DNA from: Nocardioides sp. TF02-7
Lineage (GTDB): Bacteria > Actinomycetota > Actinomycetes > Propionibacteriales > Nocardioidaceae
Assembly (NCBI RefSeq): GCF_022437945.1
Contig: NZ_CP092535.1
Coordinates: forward strand, 1,240,001 to 1,304,000
Direction of reading: 5' to 3'
Length of the DNA: 64,000 nt
Within the stretch, counting starts at the first letter, position 1. Every line of letters starts with the position of its first letter. Shown here piece after piece: positions 14,022 to 23,999 of the stretch. The position numbers and the translations under genes were made by a program. The notes beneath the pieces were generated by a model, which did no database searches, was not told the origin of the DNA, and saw only the letters and a program-made list of their open reading frames with translations.

Positions 14022-14050
14022 ACGATACACGAAATCCGGGCGCAAACCAA
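14022..14050 (-). promoter_or_regulatory. Candidate rpoB promoter
   Basis: On the minus strand TTGGTT (14050-14045) and TATCGT (14027-14022) are separated by 17 bp, a plausible housekeeping-sigma promoter about 100 bp before the rpoB TTG. It lies in the 295-bp gap between the mce operon and rpoB, which otherwise shows no gene. It is inferred from hexamer resemblance only. Confidence 0.45.
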
Positions 14051-14216
14051 TCGCGGCGCCACCCGCTGGCGAGGCCGTGAACCACCGGAGCCTCCAGCCA
14101 GGGACGAGCCCTCCCGGGATCATGCTGTGCGCACCGGCTCAGGTCAAGCGCGCCACCCCGGCGGGGCCTGTCCGTCTACTGTCCGTCAACTGTCCGTCAG
14201 CAGTCCGGCGGGCTGC

Positions 14217-15138
14217 TCACCCGCAGTCGCGCTCGGTGCAGGCAGCGTCGATCAGCCACTCCCCGCCCTCCCCGTCCTCGCGCACCATGGTCAGGTTGGC
14301 CCACATCCGCAGCGTCCGCGCGGCCGCGTCGCCCTTCTGGCTGTCCTGCTCGAGGTAGACGAGGACCTCCGCCCGGTCACCTGCTGGGGCGACCCGGGTC
14401 AGCCCGGTGCCGGAGACGGCCGCGGTCACGACCACCTGCTCGGCCTCGACCTGCTCGCGGATGTCGTCGAGGAGCGCCGACCGCTGCTCTGCGAAGCCGT
14501 CGGTCAGGTGCGGCCGCGCCCGCTCGAGGTCCTCGTCGAGCGTGCGGTAGTCGTAGGAGAACACCTCGGGGACGGCCGCCGCGGCCGCGTCCTCGGCCTG
14601 CTGGCCGGCCGCCTCCGCGGCCACGGCCTGCTCCTCCTGGTCCGCCGGCGAGTCCGCCCCGCGGCTGCCCGGCCACGACCACACCACCACGAGGAGGACG
14701 AGGGCGACCACGGCGACGACGGCGGCGGCCGCCAGCGCCCACCTCGGTGGGCCGGACCGGCGCGGACGCTCGGCAGGCTCGCCGTCGGGCTGGTGGTCGG
14801 GCTCGCCGTCGGGGTGGTCGACGGGCTCCTGGTCCGGGTCGACCGGCTCGTCGGGGGGCGCCGTCGTCGTCGACGGCGGGAGCCGGCTTGGTGAGGTCGA
14901 CCTGCGGGGCGCCGTCCGCGTCGTCAGCGGGCTCCTCCTCGGCACGCGCGGCGGCCAGCTCGGCGTCGTACGCCGCCCGGCGGTCGGCGTCGAGGAGCAC
15001 CGCGGCGGCGTCGTTGAACGCCCGGAACCTCCGGTCGGTCGGCTCGAGGTCGGCGATCGCCGCCTTCCAGGCGGCGCGGATCTCGTCGGTCGTCGCGTCC
15101 TCGGGGACGTCGAGCAGGTCGTAGAGGTTGGGGCTCAC
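14217..15138 (-). CDS. J-like domain / transmembrane / Mce-associated protein, one frameshift
   Basis: About 306 residues from GTG 15138. Residues 3-65 form a J-domain-like helical hairpin (NLYDLLDVPEDATTDEIRAAW ... FNDAAAVLLDADRRAAYDAEL), but the HPD tripeptide is replaced by EPTD, so DnaK stimulation is unlikely. Then come an acidic proline-rich linker, one membrane helix (WALAAAAVVAVVALVLLVVVW) and a C-terminal domain of the Mce-associated type (DEDLERARPHLTDGF ... RAEVLVYLEQDSQKG ... GEWLIDAACTERDCG). The frame breaks in G run 14853-14858 (six, five expected). It is last in the mce operon and overlaps the preceding gene by 4 bp (GTGA). It probably stabilises the Mce complex at the membrane. 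Confidence 0.8.
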
Positions 15139-15912
15139 GGTGTCGTCGCCTCGCTCGAGGGGCTCGCAGGGCTCGAGGGGCTGGAGGGGCTGGACGGGCT
15201 CGCCGGGCTGGACGGGGTGGGTCCGCCGCTGTCGTCCTGCGGTGCCTGCTCCGGGATCGAGGGCTGGGAGAACGGCGGGAGCCCGTCGTCGACGTCGTCG
15301 AGGTCGTCGACGAGCCACCGGCCCTCGACCTGGACCAGCGACACCTCGTAGCGGAACCGCTGGGGCCCCGAGGTGAGCCGCGGCCCCTCCCCCGTCCCCG
15401 CGCTCATCGTCACCGGTCGCGTCGTCGTCACCGGCGCCCGGGTCGGGCGCGGGGTAGGAGAGCTCGACCGTGCCGGCGACGAGCACCTGGGCCGAGTCGA
15501 CGTCGTGGGTCGCGACGCCGACGCCCCACACCGTGGCCTCCCGCGACGCGCCGAGCTGCTTCACGGTCTCCTCGGCGTAGCCGACGTTCTCGGTGAACAC
15601 GTCGGCGAACCGGGCGGTCATCAGGTCGGCGACCGCGGCGTAGTCGGGCATCGTGCCCTGGTCGTCGAGCAGGTCGGGGCCGTAGGTGTTGAAGCGGGTC
15701 ACGAACTCGCGGGCGAGCGCGAGCAGCTGCTCGCGCTCGTCGGCCTCGGGTCGGTTCGGGGGCGCGTCGTCGCGCAACGACTGGAGGCGCTCGCCGATCC
15801 CGTCGCCGGCGGCCCGGGTGGCGACGACGGTCGCGACCGCGGCCAGGCACCCGACCGTCACCAGGAGGAGGACGGCGAGGACGACCCAGCGGACAGCAGG
15901 AGAGGCCGTCAC
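15135..15912 (-). CDS. Mce-associated membrane protein, one frameshift
   Basis: About 258 residues from GTG 15912, which overlaps the mceF stop (GTGA). There is one N-terminal membrane helix (VRWVVLAVLLLVTVGCLAAVATVV), then an NTF2-like Mce-associated domain (LAREFVTRFNTYGPDLLDD ... VFTENVGYAEETVKQLGAS ... FRYEVSLVQVEGRWLVDDLDDV), and a low-complexity Ser-Pro tail. In mycobacteria such Mas proteins lie in mce operons and stabilise the transporter. The frame breaks near 15431-15440; removing one base gives PDPGAVTTTRPVTMSAGTG. No enzyme motif is seen. Confidence 0.82.
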
Positions 15913-17261
15913 CCCTGAGCGTCCAGCAGGGGTTCCAGGTAGAGCCACTTCCACGAGTCCTCTCCGAGCGACGGCGGCGCCACGTTACCGCCCACCGGCA
16001 ACCCGGCCTGCGACCCGTCCGGCGACCCCGCCGACGATGGGGCCGGCGTCGTGGACCGGGCAGGGCCGGTGGCGTCCCAGTCGAGCTCGCCGGTCTCGGG
16101 GTCGAACGACGCGAGCACCTCCTCGCCGGCGTCCGGGACGCCGTCGAGGTCGGGCGTCACCCGCGGGAGGTTCTGGAAGCCGCGCGGGTTGCTCTTCGTC
16201 GGCGGCTCGGTGCACTGCGCGTCGAGGTTGAACAGCCGGTCCTCGCGGTCGTTGGGCCCGCGGGTGACGGTGCCCTCGTAGCCGGCGTAGCACGGCGGCG
16301 TCGTGGTCAGGATCAGGCCGATGTGGGTGTCGTAGAGGTTGGTCCCGGGGCTCTTCGCGATCACTCCGAACGCCCCCTCGAGGACGATCGGGTAGGCGAT
16401 GAGGAGGGTCCGGATCCCCGGGATGTTCTTCACGACCACACGCCCGGTGGTGATGACGTTGTTGAGCAGCTCCGCGAGCGGCGCCTCGTTCTGCTCCAGG
16501 AACGTGCGCAGCTGGTTGGCGGTGAACGAGCCGCTGTCGATCACCTTGCGCAGGTGACGGTCGGCGCCGACGAGAGCCGTCGAGAACGACGACAGCCGGT
16601 CGGCGAACATCCGCAGCGACGACTCGGAGTCGCGCTGGCCGCGGAGGACGACGTTGGCGTCGCGGATCAGGGCGGTGGTGAGCTCGAAGTTCGCATCGGC
16701 GGTCTCGATGAACGAGTTGCCGGTGTCGATGATCTGCTGCAGGTCCTCGCCGGTGCCGCCGAACGCCTCGCCGAGCTCGTGGATCGTCGTCCGGAGCGCC
16801 TCGCGGTCGACGCTGTCGACGGTCGTGGCGATGTCGCCGAGGAGCTTCTCGGTCGCGATCGGAGTGGCGACGTCGGTGATCCGGTCGCCGTCCTCGAGGT
16901 AGGGGCCGTCGTCGGTGTGGGGCTGGAGCTCGACGTACTGCTCGCCGACGGCGGAACGGTTGCCGACCAGCGCCCGGGAGTCGGCCGGGATCTCGTCCCA
17001 CGCGTTCTCGATCTCGAGGTGCACGTCGACACCGTCGTCGGTCAGCTCGAGCTCGGTGACCTTGCCGATGCCCACGCCGCGGTAGGTGACCTCGCCGCCG
17101 ACGAAGATGCCGCCGGACTCGGGGTAGTGCGCGACCACGGTGTAGGACCGGTCGAGGAGGACCCGGTCGAGCTGGGCGTAGCGCGCGCCGACGAACGACA
17201 CCCCGACCAGGGTGATGACCGCGAACACCAGCAGCTGGATCTTCGTACGCCGTGTGATCAC
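15909..17261 (-). CDS. mceF: MCE-family substrate-channel protein, MceF position
   Basis: 450 residues from GTG 17261. An N-terminal helix (QLLVFAVITLVGVSFVGARYA) anchors an MlaD/MCE domain with VVAHYPESGGIFVGGEVTYRGVGIGKVTE, then a long helical stretch that in Mce complexes makes the periplasmic tunnel, and an unstructured Pro/Ser-rich tail ending KWLYLEPLLDAQG. It is the sixth MCE gene of the operon. The frame is intact. It overlaps both neighbours by 4 bp. Transport of lipids or steroids is inferred from the family; the cargo is unknown. Confidence 0.93.
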   Translation of the reverse strand: MITRRTKIQLLVFAVITLVGVSFVGARYAQLDRVLLDRSYTVVAHYPESGGIFVGGEVTYRGVGIGKVTELELTDDGVDVHLEIENAWDEIPADSRALVGNRSAVGEQYVELQPHTDDGPYLEDGDRITDVATPIATEKLLGDIATTVDSVDREALRTTIHELGEAFGGTGEDLQQIIDTGNSFIETADANFELTTALIRDANVVLRGQRDSESSLRMFADRLSSFSTALVGADRHLRKVIDSGSFTANQLRTFLEQNEAPLAELLNNVITTGRVVVKNIPGIRTLLIAYPIVLEGAFGVIAKSPGTNLYDTHIGLILTTTPPCYAGYEGTVTRGPNDREDRLFNLDAQCTEPPTKSNPRGFQNLPRVTPDLDGVPDAGEEVLASFDPETGELDWDATGPARSTTPAPSSAGSPDGSQAGLPVGGNVAPPSLGEDSWKWLYLEPLLDAQG

Positions 17262-18691
17262 CGGGCACCGCCTCCCCGAGCGAGCCCGCGAGCAGGCTGA
17301 CGAGCGCCGGGTCGTGGTCGCCGGCGATGCGCGGCGCGGAGGGCTGGTCCGGCGCGCCGACCGGCGCGCGGGCCAGTCCCAGGCCCTGGAGCAGCTGGTC
17401 GAGCTGCAGCCCGCCGAGCCCGAGCTCGTCGGCCAGCGCGGTCACCGTGCTGGCCGACGCCTGGCCGCCGCGACCGCCGGACCGGCCGCTGAGGACGTCG
17501 CAGAGGACCGGCAGCTCGGCGGCGTCGCAGATCGCCCCGATGACGTTGCCCGGCAGGGACGCGCAGTCGGGGTTGCTGAGGCGGATGCACTGCTGCAGCG
17601 CCTTCCCGATCTCGTCGCAGAGCTTCACGAGGTCGAGGAGGGGCAGGTTGGCGGGTGCCAGCTCGGTGCACGGCAGGCCCGGGAGCTCCAGCGTCTGCAG
17701 GTCGAGGTCGAGCTCGACGGAGAGGTTGACGTAGTCGCCCATGTGGATGTTGCGCGCGACCGCGGGGTCGCGGCCGATGACGTCGTCGGCGAACGGGAAG
17801 CTGTAGAAGATGTTGAGGGCGTCGACGAACGACTTCCCGGCGCGGTTGAGCTGGAGCAGCACCGGCTCGAGCAGCCGGAGCGTGCTCATGGTGGAGTCCT
17901 TGGTCTGCCGGATCACCCGCACGCCGACGTCGCCGAGCCGCTCCAGCCCCTCCAGCATCGCCACCAGGTCGGAGCGCTGCCGGTCGATGGAGTCGAGCGC
18001 GCTCGGCAGCTCCTCGAGCGCCCGGTCGATGCTGTCCATGTGGCGCCGGGCGCCCACGGACAGCCGGTTGAGTGACCGGATGGCTCCGACGATGTCGGCC
18101 TTGCGGTCGTCGAGCTGGCCCATCAGCGACTCGACCTGCCGCAGGACCGACCGTGCGGAGTCCTCCCGGCCCTCGAGCGCGAGGTTGAGCTCGGTGGTGA
18201 TCGTCTTGAGCTGGGCGACACCGCCGCCGTTGAGGACCAGGCTGAGCGCGCCGAGCACCTCCTCGACCTCGGGGTTGCGGCCGCCGTTCTCGATCTCGTC
18301 GCCGTCGCCGAGCGGGTCGCCGGAGGGGGTCGGCGGGCATCTCGAGCGAGACGAACTTCTCGCCGAGGAGGCTGGTCTGGCGGATCTTGGCCTCGGCGTT
18401 GTCGGGCAGGCCGGTGTCGTCGCGGAGCTCCAGCGTGACCTCGGCGGTGTAGCCGTCGAGCTCGATGTCGCTCACCTGCCCGACGGTGACGTCGTTGACC
18501 TTCACCGACGACTTCGGCACCAGGTCGAGCACGTCCTCGAAATAGACCTTCACCGTGATCGGGTCGTCGCCCACGTCGGCGCCGCCGGGGAGCGGGAGCT
18601 GGTAGACGTCGAAGTCGCAGCCGGTGAGCAGCACCGAGCCCGCCAGCAGACCGGCCGCGGCCCGGGCCATCGTGCGGAGCCTCGTGCGCAT
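17258..18691 (-). CDS. mceE: MCE-family lipoprotein, MceE position, two compensating indels
   Basis: About 477 residues from ATG 18691. The start MRTRLRTMARAAAGLLAG...LLTGC has a lipobox (LTGC), as expected for MceE, the lipoprotein of the hexamer (LprK type in mycobacteria). The MCE domain (VKVYFEDVLDLVPKSSVKVNDVTVGQVSDIE) is followed by the helical tunnel domain. G run 18325-18329 has one extra base (correct: MPADPSGDPLGDGDEIENGG). Near C run 17274-17277 one base seems to be missing, because only then does the gene end in a TGA that overlaps the mceF start, like the other junctions here. Confidence 0.9.
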   Translation of the reverse strand: MRTRLRTMARAAAGLLAGSVLLTGCDFDVYQLPLPGGADVGDDPITVKVYFEDVLDLVPKSSVKVNDVTVGQVSDIELDGYTAEVTLELRDDTGLPDNAEAKIRQTSLLGEKFVSLEMPADPLRRPARRRRRDRERRPQPRGRGGARRAQPGPQRRRCRPAQDDHHRAQPRARGPGGLRTVGPAAGRVADGPARRPQGRHRRSHPVTQPAVRGRPAPHGQHRPGARGAAERARLHRPAALRPGGDAGGAGAARRRRRAGDPADQGLHHEHAPAARAGAAPAQPRREVVRRRPQHLLQLPVRRRRHRPRPRGRAQHPHGRLRQPLRRARPRPADAGAPGPAVHRAGTRQPAPPRPREALRRDREGAAAVHPPQQPRLRVPAGQRHRGDLRRRRAAGPLRRPQRPVRRSRRPGVGQHGDRAGRRARARRAAARPAAPGPGTGPRAGRRAGPALRAAHRRRPRPGARQPARGLARGGGAR

Positions 18692-18692
18692 G

Positions 18693-19835
18693 TCAGTCGA
18701 CCTCCACGAGCCCGTTGAGCGTGGGGTCGTAGTCGGCGTCGTCGCTCCACGACCCGGTCCCGAGGCCGAAGGGCACGTCACGGGGCAGCAGGTTGTCGAA
18801 CAGGCCGCACAGCTGCCCCTTCGGGTCGTTGGACGCGAGCAGGGCGCACAGCAGCTGGGCGGGGTCGTTGACCAGGTTGTGCGCCAGGTTCGCGATGTTG
18901 GCGTTGGTGTCGAGCGTTCCTGCCTGCGGGTTGTAGGCGAGCCCCAGGTTGTTCAGCGCCAGCGGCGCGGCCCGCAGCAGCATGTCGATGTCGTCGCGGT
19001 GCCGGGCCAGCAGCCGGGTCACCCGGTTGAGCCCGGTGATGTTGCGGCCGAGCGAGGCCCGGTTCTCCTGCACGAAGTCGCCGACGACGTCGAGGGCGAT
19101 CCCGAGGTGCCGCAGCGCCCCGGTCAGCTCCTGCCGCTCGTCGTCCAGGAGGTCGGAGACCCGGCCCAGCGACCGGTTGAACCGGCGGACGGTGCCGTCG
19201 TTGTCGGCGAGGGTCTCGACGAACGCCTGCAGCTTCTCGGCCGAGGCGAACAGCTCCTCCTTGTTGTCGTCGAGGGTCGAGCTGAGCCGGCCGAAGTCGC
19301 GGATCGTCTGCTTGAAGTTGGCGCCCTGGCCGCCGAAGTTGCGAGCGGTCTGCTCGAGCAGGTCGGTCAACGCGCCCTCTGAGTTGGCGCCCTCGGGGCC
19401 GAGCGCGACGGCCAGCTTGTCGAGGCTGCCGTAGATCTCGTCGAGCTCCAGCGGGATCGCGGTGCGCTCGGTGTCGAGGACGCCGCCGTCCTCCAGCTCG
19501 GGACCGCCCCGGTAGGCGGGGGTGAGCTGGATGAACCGGTCACCGACGACCGACGGCGAGACGATCACCGCCTGGGCGTCGGCCGGGACCTCGACCTCCT
19601 CGTCGTAGTGCATGACGACCTTGACCCGGGTGCCCTCGGGGGTCACCTGGTCGACCTTGCCGATCGGGACGCCGAGCACGCGGACGTCGCTGCCCTCGTA
19701 GACGGAGACGGTGCGCGGGAAGTAGGCCGTCACCGTCTTCGTGCCGCCGTCGCCGCCGACCCACCAGACGACCGCGGCCGCGAGCAGCAGGCCGATCACC
19801 ACGAGCGGGAGCACCCGCTGGAGCCGGGCGCTCAT
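18693..19835 (-). CDS. mceD: MCE-family protein, MceD position
   Basis: 380 residues from ATG 19835, which shares TGATG with the mceC stop. One N-terminal helix (RVLPLVVIGLLLAAAVVWWVGG), an MCE domain (VTAYFPRTVSVYEGSDVRVLGVPIGKVDQVTPEG) and the long amphipathic helical region. The frame is intact. The C-terminus carries two cysteine pairs (QLLCALLASNDPKGQLCGL). Confidence 0.93.
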   Translation of the reverse strand: MSARLQRVLPLVVIGLLLAAAVVWWVGGDGGTKTVTAYFPRTVSVYEGSDVRVLGVPIGKVDQVTPEGTRVKVVMHYDEEVEVPADAQAVIVSPSVVGDRFIQLTPAYRGGPELEDGGVLDTERTAIPLELDEIYGSLDKLAVALGPEGANSEGALTDLLEQTARNFGGQGANFKQTIRDFGRLSSTLDDNKEELFASAEKLQAFVETLADNDGTVRRFNRSLGRVSDLLDDERQELTGALRHLGIALDVVGDFVQENRASLGRNITGLNRVTRLLARHRDDIDMLLRAAPLALNNLGLAYNPQAGTLDTNANIANLAHNLVNDPAQLLCALLASNDPKGQLCGLFDNLLPRDVPFGLGTGSWSDDADYDPTLNGLVEVD

Positions 19836-20809
19836 CAGCCCCTCCCTCCTGGTCCGGGCACCGGCGGCAGGTTGGAGACGTAGGTGTCCCACCACGGGCC
19901 GTTGCCGAAGACGTTGGCGAAGACCCGGTAGAACGGGCCGGCCAGCCGCAGCGACAGGTCGAGGTTGTCCTCGTTCTTGTTGAGCACCGCGACGACCGAC
20001 TGCAGGTGGTCGAGCGCCGGCTTGAGGTCGGCCCGGGAGTCCTCGACGAGGCGGGTCAGCTCGCGGCTCAGCGTGATCGTCGACTGCAGGATCTGGTGGA
20101 TCGCCTGCTTGCGCTGCAGGAGCGCCCGGAACAGGACGTCGGCGTCGCGCATCAGCGCGACGATGTCCTCGTCGCGGTCGTCGAGCACCGTCGAGACCCG
20201 CTGCAGGCTCTGCAGCAGCCGGTTGATCTCCTCGTCGCGGGAGACGACGACCTCCGACAGGGCGGAGATGCCGTCGAGCGCCGCGCGGAACTCCTCGGGC
20301 GTGTTGCGGGTCAGGTCGGCCAGCGTGGTCAGCGCCGCCGCCAGCTGGTCGGTGTCGGTCTCGGCGGAGGTCTCCGCGAGGCCCTCGAACGCGTCGATGA
20401 CGTCGTACGGCGAGCTCGTGCGCGCGACCGGGATCGTGCTGCCCTCGTCGAGCTGGCCGGAGCCGGCCGGCTCGAGGGAGAGGAACATCGAGCCGAGGAT
20501 CGTCTTCACCTTGATCGCGGCATGCGTCTCCGCCCCGAACCGGGCGTCGGTCTTGATCTGGAACCCGACGCGCACCAGCCCGTCGGTGAGCTCGATCGAC
20601 TCCACCTTGCCGACCCGGACACCGGCGACGCGCACCTCGTCGTTGACCTTGAGGCCGCCGGACTCGGTGAACTCGGCGTAGTAGGTGTCGCCGCCGCCGA
20701 TCAGCGGCAGGTCCTGCGCCCGGAAGGCGCCGACCATGAGCAGCGCGAGGACGACGAGGCTCACGGCCCCGACGGTGACCGGGTTGCGCTCCCGGAACGG
20801 TTTAGCCAT
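19835..20809 (-). CDS. mceC: MCE-family protein, MceC position
   Basis: 324 residues from ATG 20809. Membrane helix VGAVSLVVLALLMVGAF, MCE domain (TYYAEFTESGGLKVNDEVRVAGVRVGKVESIEL), then helical tunnel region and a short tail ending PPVPGPGGRG. The frame is intact. The start overlaps the mceB TAA stop and the stop overlaps the mceD start, so the whole block is translationally coupled. Confidence 0.94.
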   Translation of the reverse strand: MAKPFRERNPVTVGAVSLVVLALLMVGAFRAQDLPLIGGGDTYYAEFTESGGLKVNDEVRVAGVRVGKVESIELTDGLVRVGFQIKTDARFGAETHAAIKVKTILGSMFLSLEPAGSGQLDEGSTIPVARTSSPYDVIDAFEGLAETSAETDTDQLAAALTTLADLTRNTPEEFRAALDGISALSEVVVSRDEEINRLLQSLQRVSTVLDDRDEDIVALMRDADVLFRALLQRKQAIHQILQSTITLSRELTRLVEDSRADLKPALDHLQSVVAVLNKNEDNLDLSLRLAGPFYRVFANVFGNGPWWDTYVSNLPPVPGPGGRG

Positions 20810-21872
20810 CGCCCGTCACCCCAGACTGCACCGGTTGTTGCCCGCGGCACCCGGGAAGGTGCTGTAGGGGGACGTTGAGGAGGATCCGGTCGCCGTTGCG
20901 GAGGGTCACCTTGAAGTGGCAGAGGTAGAAGTTGAACCACGAGCCGTAGGTGGCCACGTTGCCGAACTTGTTGAGCTTGATGGGCATCACCTGCAGCGCC
21001 CGGTCGATCTCGGCCCGGTTGTCGTCGAGCGTGCCGGCGAACTGGCGCAGCTCCTTGATGTCACGGACGAACGGCTCCCTGATGTCGTCGACGAGGCCGG
21101 CCGTCTCGACCGCGAGGTCGGAGATGCCGTCGAGCGAGGCGAGGATCGCCTGGCGGTCGTCCTTGAGCCCTCCCACGAGGCCGCGGAAGCTCTCGATGAG
21201 CCGGCTCAGCTGGGCGTCGCGGTCGGCGACGTGGTCGAGGACGTGGTCGAGGTTGGACAGCAACCGGCCGATCACCCGGTCGTTGTCGGCGAGCGTCTGC
21301 GTGAGGGAGGCGGTGCTGGCGAGCAGGCCCTCGACGGTGCCGCCCTCGCCCTGGAACACCTGGACGATCTCGTAGGAGAGCTTGTTGATGTCGTCGGGCG
21401 ACAGCGCCTCGAAGAGCGGCTTGAAGCCGTTGAACAGCGCGGTGAGGTCGAGCGCGGGCTGGGTGCGGGTGACCGGGATCGTCTCGCCCTCCGTGAGCAC
21501 GTCGTCGCTCTGCCCGTCCTGGCCGAGGGAGATGTAGCGCTGCCCGATCAGGTTGCGGTACTTGATCGTCGCGTGCGTCGCCGCGTCGATGCGGGTGTCG
21601 TCGGCGACGGTGAACGTCACCAGCGCGCGGTTGTCGTCGGCGATCTCGACGTCCTGGACGTTGCCCACCTTGACGCCGGCGATCCGCACGTCGTCTCCGG
21701 AGACCACCCCGGTGGCGTCGGAGAACTCGGCGCGGTACTCCTTCGTGCTCCCGAAGGAGAGGTTGCCGATCGTGACGACGAGGACGCCCGTCGCGAGTCC
21801 GGTCGTGATCATGAAGACGAGCAGCCGCACCAGGTCGCTGGTCGTCTTCTTGTCGAGGCCCGCCCGCGGCAT
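20802..21872 (-). CDS. mceB: MCE-family protein, MceB position
   Basis: 356 residues from ATG 21872. Membrane helix LVFMITTGLATGVLVVTIG and MCE domain (YRAEFSDATGVVSGDDVRIAGVKVGNVQDVEI), the best-conserved block of the family, then the helical region and a C-terminus with cysteines (FYLCHFKVTL ... HLPGCRG). The frame is intact. Confidence 0.94.
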   Translation of the reverse strand: MPRAGLDKKTTSDLVRLLVFMITTGLATGVLVVTIGNLSFGSTKEYRAEFSDATGVVSGDDVRIAGVKVGNVQDVEIADDNRALVTFTVADDTRIDAATHATIKYRNLIGQRYISLGQDGQSDDVLTEGETIPVTRTQPALDLTALFNGFKPLFEALSPDDINKLSYEIVQVFQGEGGTVEGLLASTASLTQTLADNDRVIGRLLSNLDHVLDHVADRDAQLSRLIESFRGLVGGLKDDRQAILASLDGISDLAVETAGLVDDIREPFVRDIKELRQFAGTLDDNRAEIDRALQVMPIKLNKFGNVATYGSWFNFYLCHFKVTLRNGDRILLNVPLQHLPGCRGQQPVQSGVTGDG

Positions 21873-23150
21873 CAGGAGTCACCCCTCTCGGCGACGACCG
21901 GTCCGGCGAGCAGGACGCCGAGGTCGGACCCCGCGTCGGCGCCGTAGCGGTCGTCGAGGAGCTGGCGGAGCACGGCGACGTCCTCGGTGGTGCCGCGGTA
22001 GCCCAGCGGGTCCTCCTCGAAGCCGGGCGCCACCCGCATGATGCCCTTGCCCGTCGGCTCGTCGACGCCGTCGTCGAAGTTCGGCGGGTTGCGGTAGGGG
22101 TTCTTCTGGTCCCACGGCGGGTTCGGCAGGTTGTAGCACTCCGGACCGCGGGTGTCGCCGAACCGGGGCTGGTCGTTGGCGTTGTAGCGGCGCGGCTGGG
22201 TCGGGATCGGCTCGAGAATGATGTGGAGCTCGTAGCCGCGGAACGCCTCCGCGATGCGGGGGACGTAGTTGACCAGCGCCTTCGCGATGCACGGGATCTC
22301 GGGCGAGTAGCGGGCGAAGAGCTGCAGCATGCTCGTGCTGATCTCGCCCGCCTCCTCGAGCAGGTCGCCGTTGCGGGCGAGGAAGCCGCGGGCGGTGTCG
22401 GAGAAGCTGCGGATGTCGCGCAGCGCCGCGTTGAGCACGACCTCCTTCTCCTCCAGCGTCTGCGTCGTCGTCACGGTGTTGTCGAGCACCTGCGCCACCT
22501 CGGGGAGGATGTCGGCGTAGGTCTCGGACACCTGGGCGGTCAGTCGCAGGTCCTCCAGCAGCGCCGGGATCTGCGGGTTGATCCGCTTGAGGTAGGCGTC
22601 GACGGTCTCGAGGTTCTCGCCGAGCTGGGCACCCCGGCCCTCGAGCGCCGTGGCGAGCGCGGTGAGGGTGAGGTTGAGGTCGGCCGGCTGCACCGTGCGG
22701 AGCAGCGGGTAGAGGTCCGACAGGACCTCCTCGACCTCGGTGCTGAGCTCGGTCTTGGTGATCCGTGCGCCCGCCCGGATGGTGCCCGACGGCCCGGTCG
22801 AGGGGGACCACGAGCGAGACGTACTTCTCGCCGAAGAGCGTCTTGGGCACGATCGCGCCGGTGACGTTGGCCGGGATCGTGTCGATCTCGTCGGGGTAGA
22901 TGCCGAGCGTGAGCTCCGCGCCGTCGCCGCGCGAGTCGGCCTCGAGCACCTCGCCCACGATCACGCCGCGGATCTTCACGTCGGCGCGTTCGGGCAGCTG
23001 GAGACCGATCGAGGTGGTCTCGAGGGTGACCTCCTCGTAGTCGGAGAACTTCTTCGTGAACACCGCGTAGGTCAGCCAGACGCCGACCAGCAGCAGGCAC
23101 ACGAACACCACGCCCAGCGTCTTGTGGGCGGCCAGGACCCGACCTCTCAT
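21872..23150 (-). CDS. mceA: MCE-family protein, MceA position, one frameshift
   Basis: About 425 residues from ATG 23150. Membrane helix LGVVFVCLLLVGVWLTYAVF; MCE domain with ETTSIGLQLPERADVKIRGVIVGEV. The tunnel helices are followed by a mainly Pro/Asn-rich C-terminal segment (PRRYNANDQPRFGDTRG, PPWDQKNPYRNPPNFDDG) typical of MceA. The frame breaks at C run 22785-22787: three Cs, two expected, giving LDRAVGTIRAGARITKTELSTEV. It follows yrbEB by 7 bp. Confidence 0.93.
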
Positions 23151-23157
23151 CGCCGCG

Positions 23158-23985
23158 TCACCCCGCCAGCCTGACGGTCGTGGTGGTGCCCCAGATCGCC
23201 ATCGAGAGGAACAGGTCGATGACGTTGATCGCCACGATGCTGGTGCGGACAGCGCGTCCCACAGCCACGCCCACGCCGGCGGGCCCGCCCGAGGCGGTGT
23301 AGCCGTGGTAGCAGTGGATCAGGATCACGACCACCGAGAACACCAGGACCTTCCCGAACGACCACAGCACGTCGCCGGGTGGCAGGAACTGGTTGAAGTA
23401 GTGGTCGTAGGTGCCCGAGGACTGGCCGTAGAACTGGGTGACGACCACCCGGCTGGCGACGTACGACGACAGCAGGCCGACCACGTAGAGCGGGACGATC
23501 GCGATCATGCCGGCCACGACCCGGGTGGTGACCAGGAACCGCATCGAGGGAATCGCCATCACCTCGAGCGCGTCGACCTCCTCGGAGATCCGCATCGCGC
23601 CCAGCTGGGCGGTGAAGCCGCACCCGACGGTCGCCGCGAGGGCGATGCCGGCGACCAGCGGCGCGATCTCGCGGGTGTTGAAGTAGGCCGAGACGAAGCC
23701 CGAGAACGCCGCGGTCCCGAGCTGGTTGAGCGCGGCGTACCCCGACAGCCCGACCTGGGCGCCGGTGAAGAACGTCATGCCGACGATGACCCCGACCGTC
23801 CCGCCGATGACCGCGAGCGCGCCGGAGCCGAGGGTCACCTCGGCGAGCAGCCGCACGATCTCGCGCGGGTAGTGCGCGATCGTCCGGGGCAGCGCGAGCA
23901 GGACCTTCAGGTAGAAGGACAGCTGCTGCCCCAGGGTGTCGAGCCCCTTGAGCGGCCGTTCGTAGACCGCCTTCACGTTCGCCAT
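23158..23985 (-). CDS. yrbEB: Mce-type ABC transporter permease YrbEB (MlaE family)
   Basis: 275 residues, five or six membrane helices. The MlaE/YrbE signature is seen in REIAPLVAGIALAATVGCGFTAQLGAMRISEEVDALEVMAIPSMRFLV, which includes the EExDAxxxM coupling region contacting the ATPase. It pairs with YrbEA to form the inner-membrane permease of the Mce complex. The frame is intact; the start is 14 bp after the yrbEA stop. Confidence 0.95.
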   Translation of the reverse strand: MANVKAVYERPLKGLDTLGQQLSFYLKVLLALPRTIAHYPREIVRLLAEVTLGSGALAVIGGTVGVIVGMTFFTGAQVGLSGYAALNQLGTAAFSGFVSAYFNTREIAPLVAGIALAATVGCGFTAQLGAMRISEEVDALEVMAIPSMRFLVTTRVVAGMIAIVPLYVVGLLSSYVASRVVVTQFYGQSSGTYDHYFNQFLPPGDVLWSFGKVLVFSVVVILIHCYHGYTASGGPAGVGVAVGRAVRTSIVAINVIDLFLSMAIWGTTTTVRLAG

Positions 23986-23999
23986 GACCGTTCGCCCCG

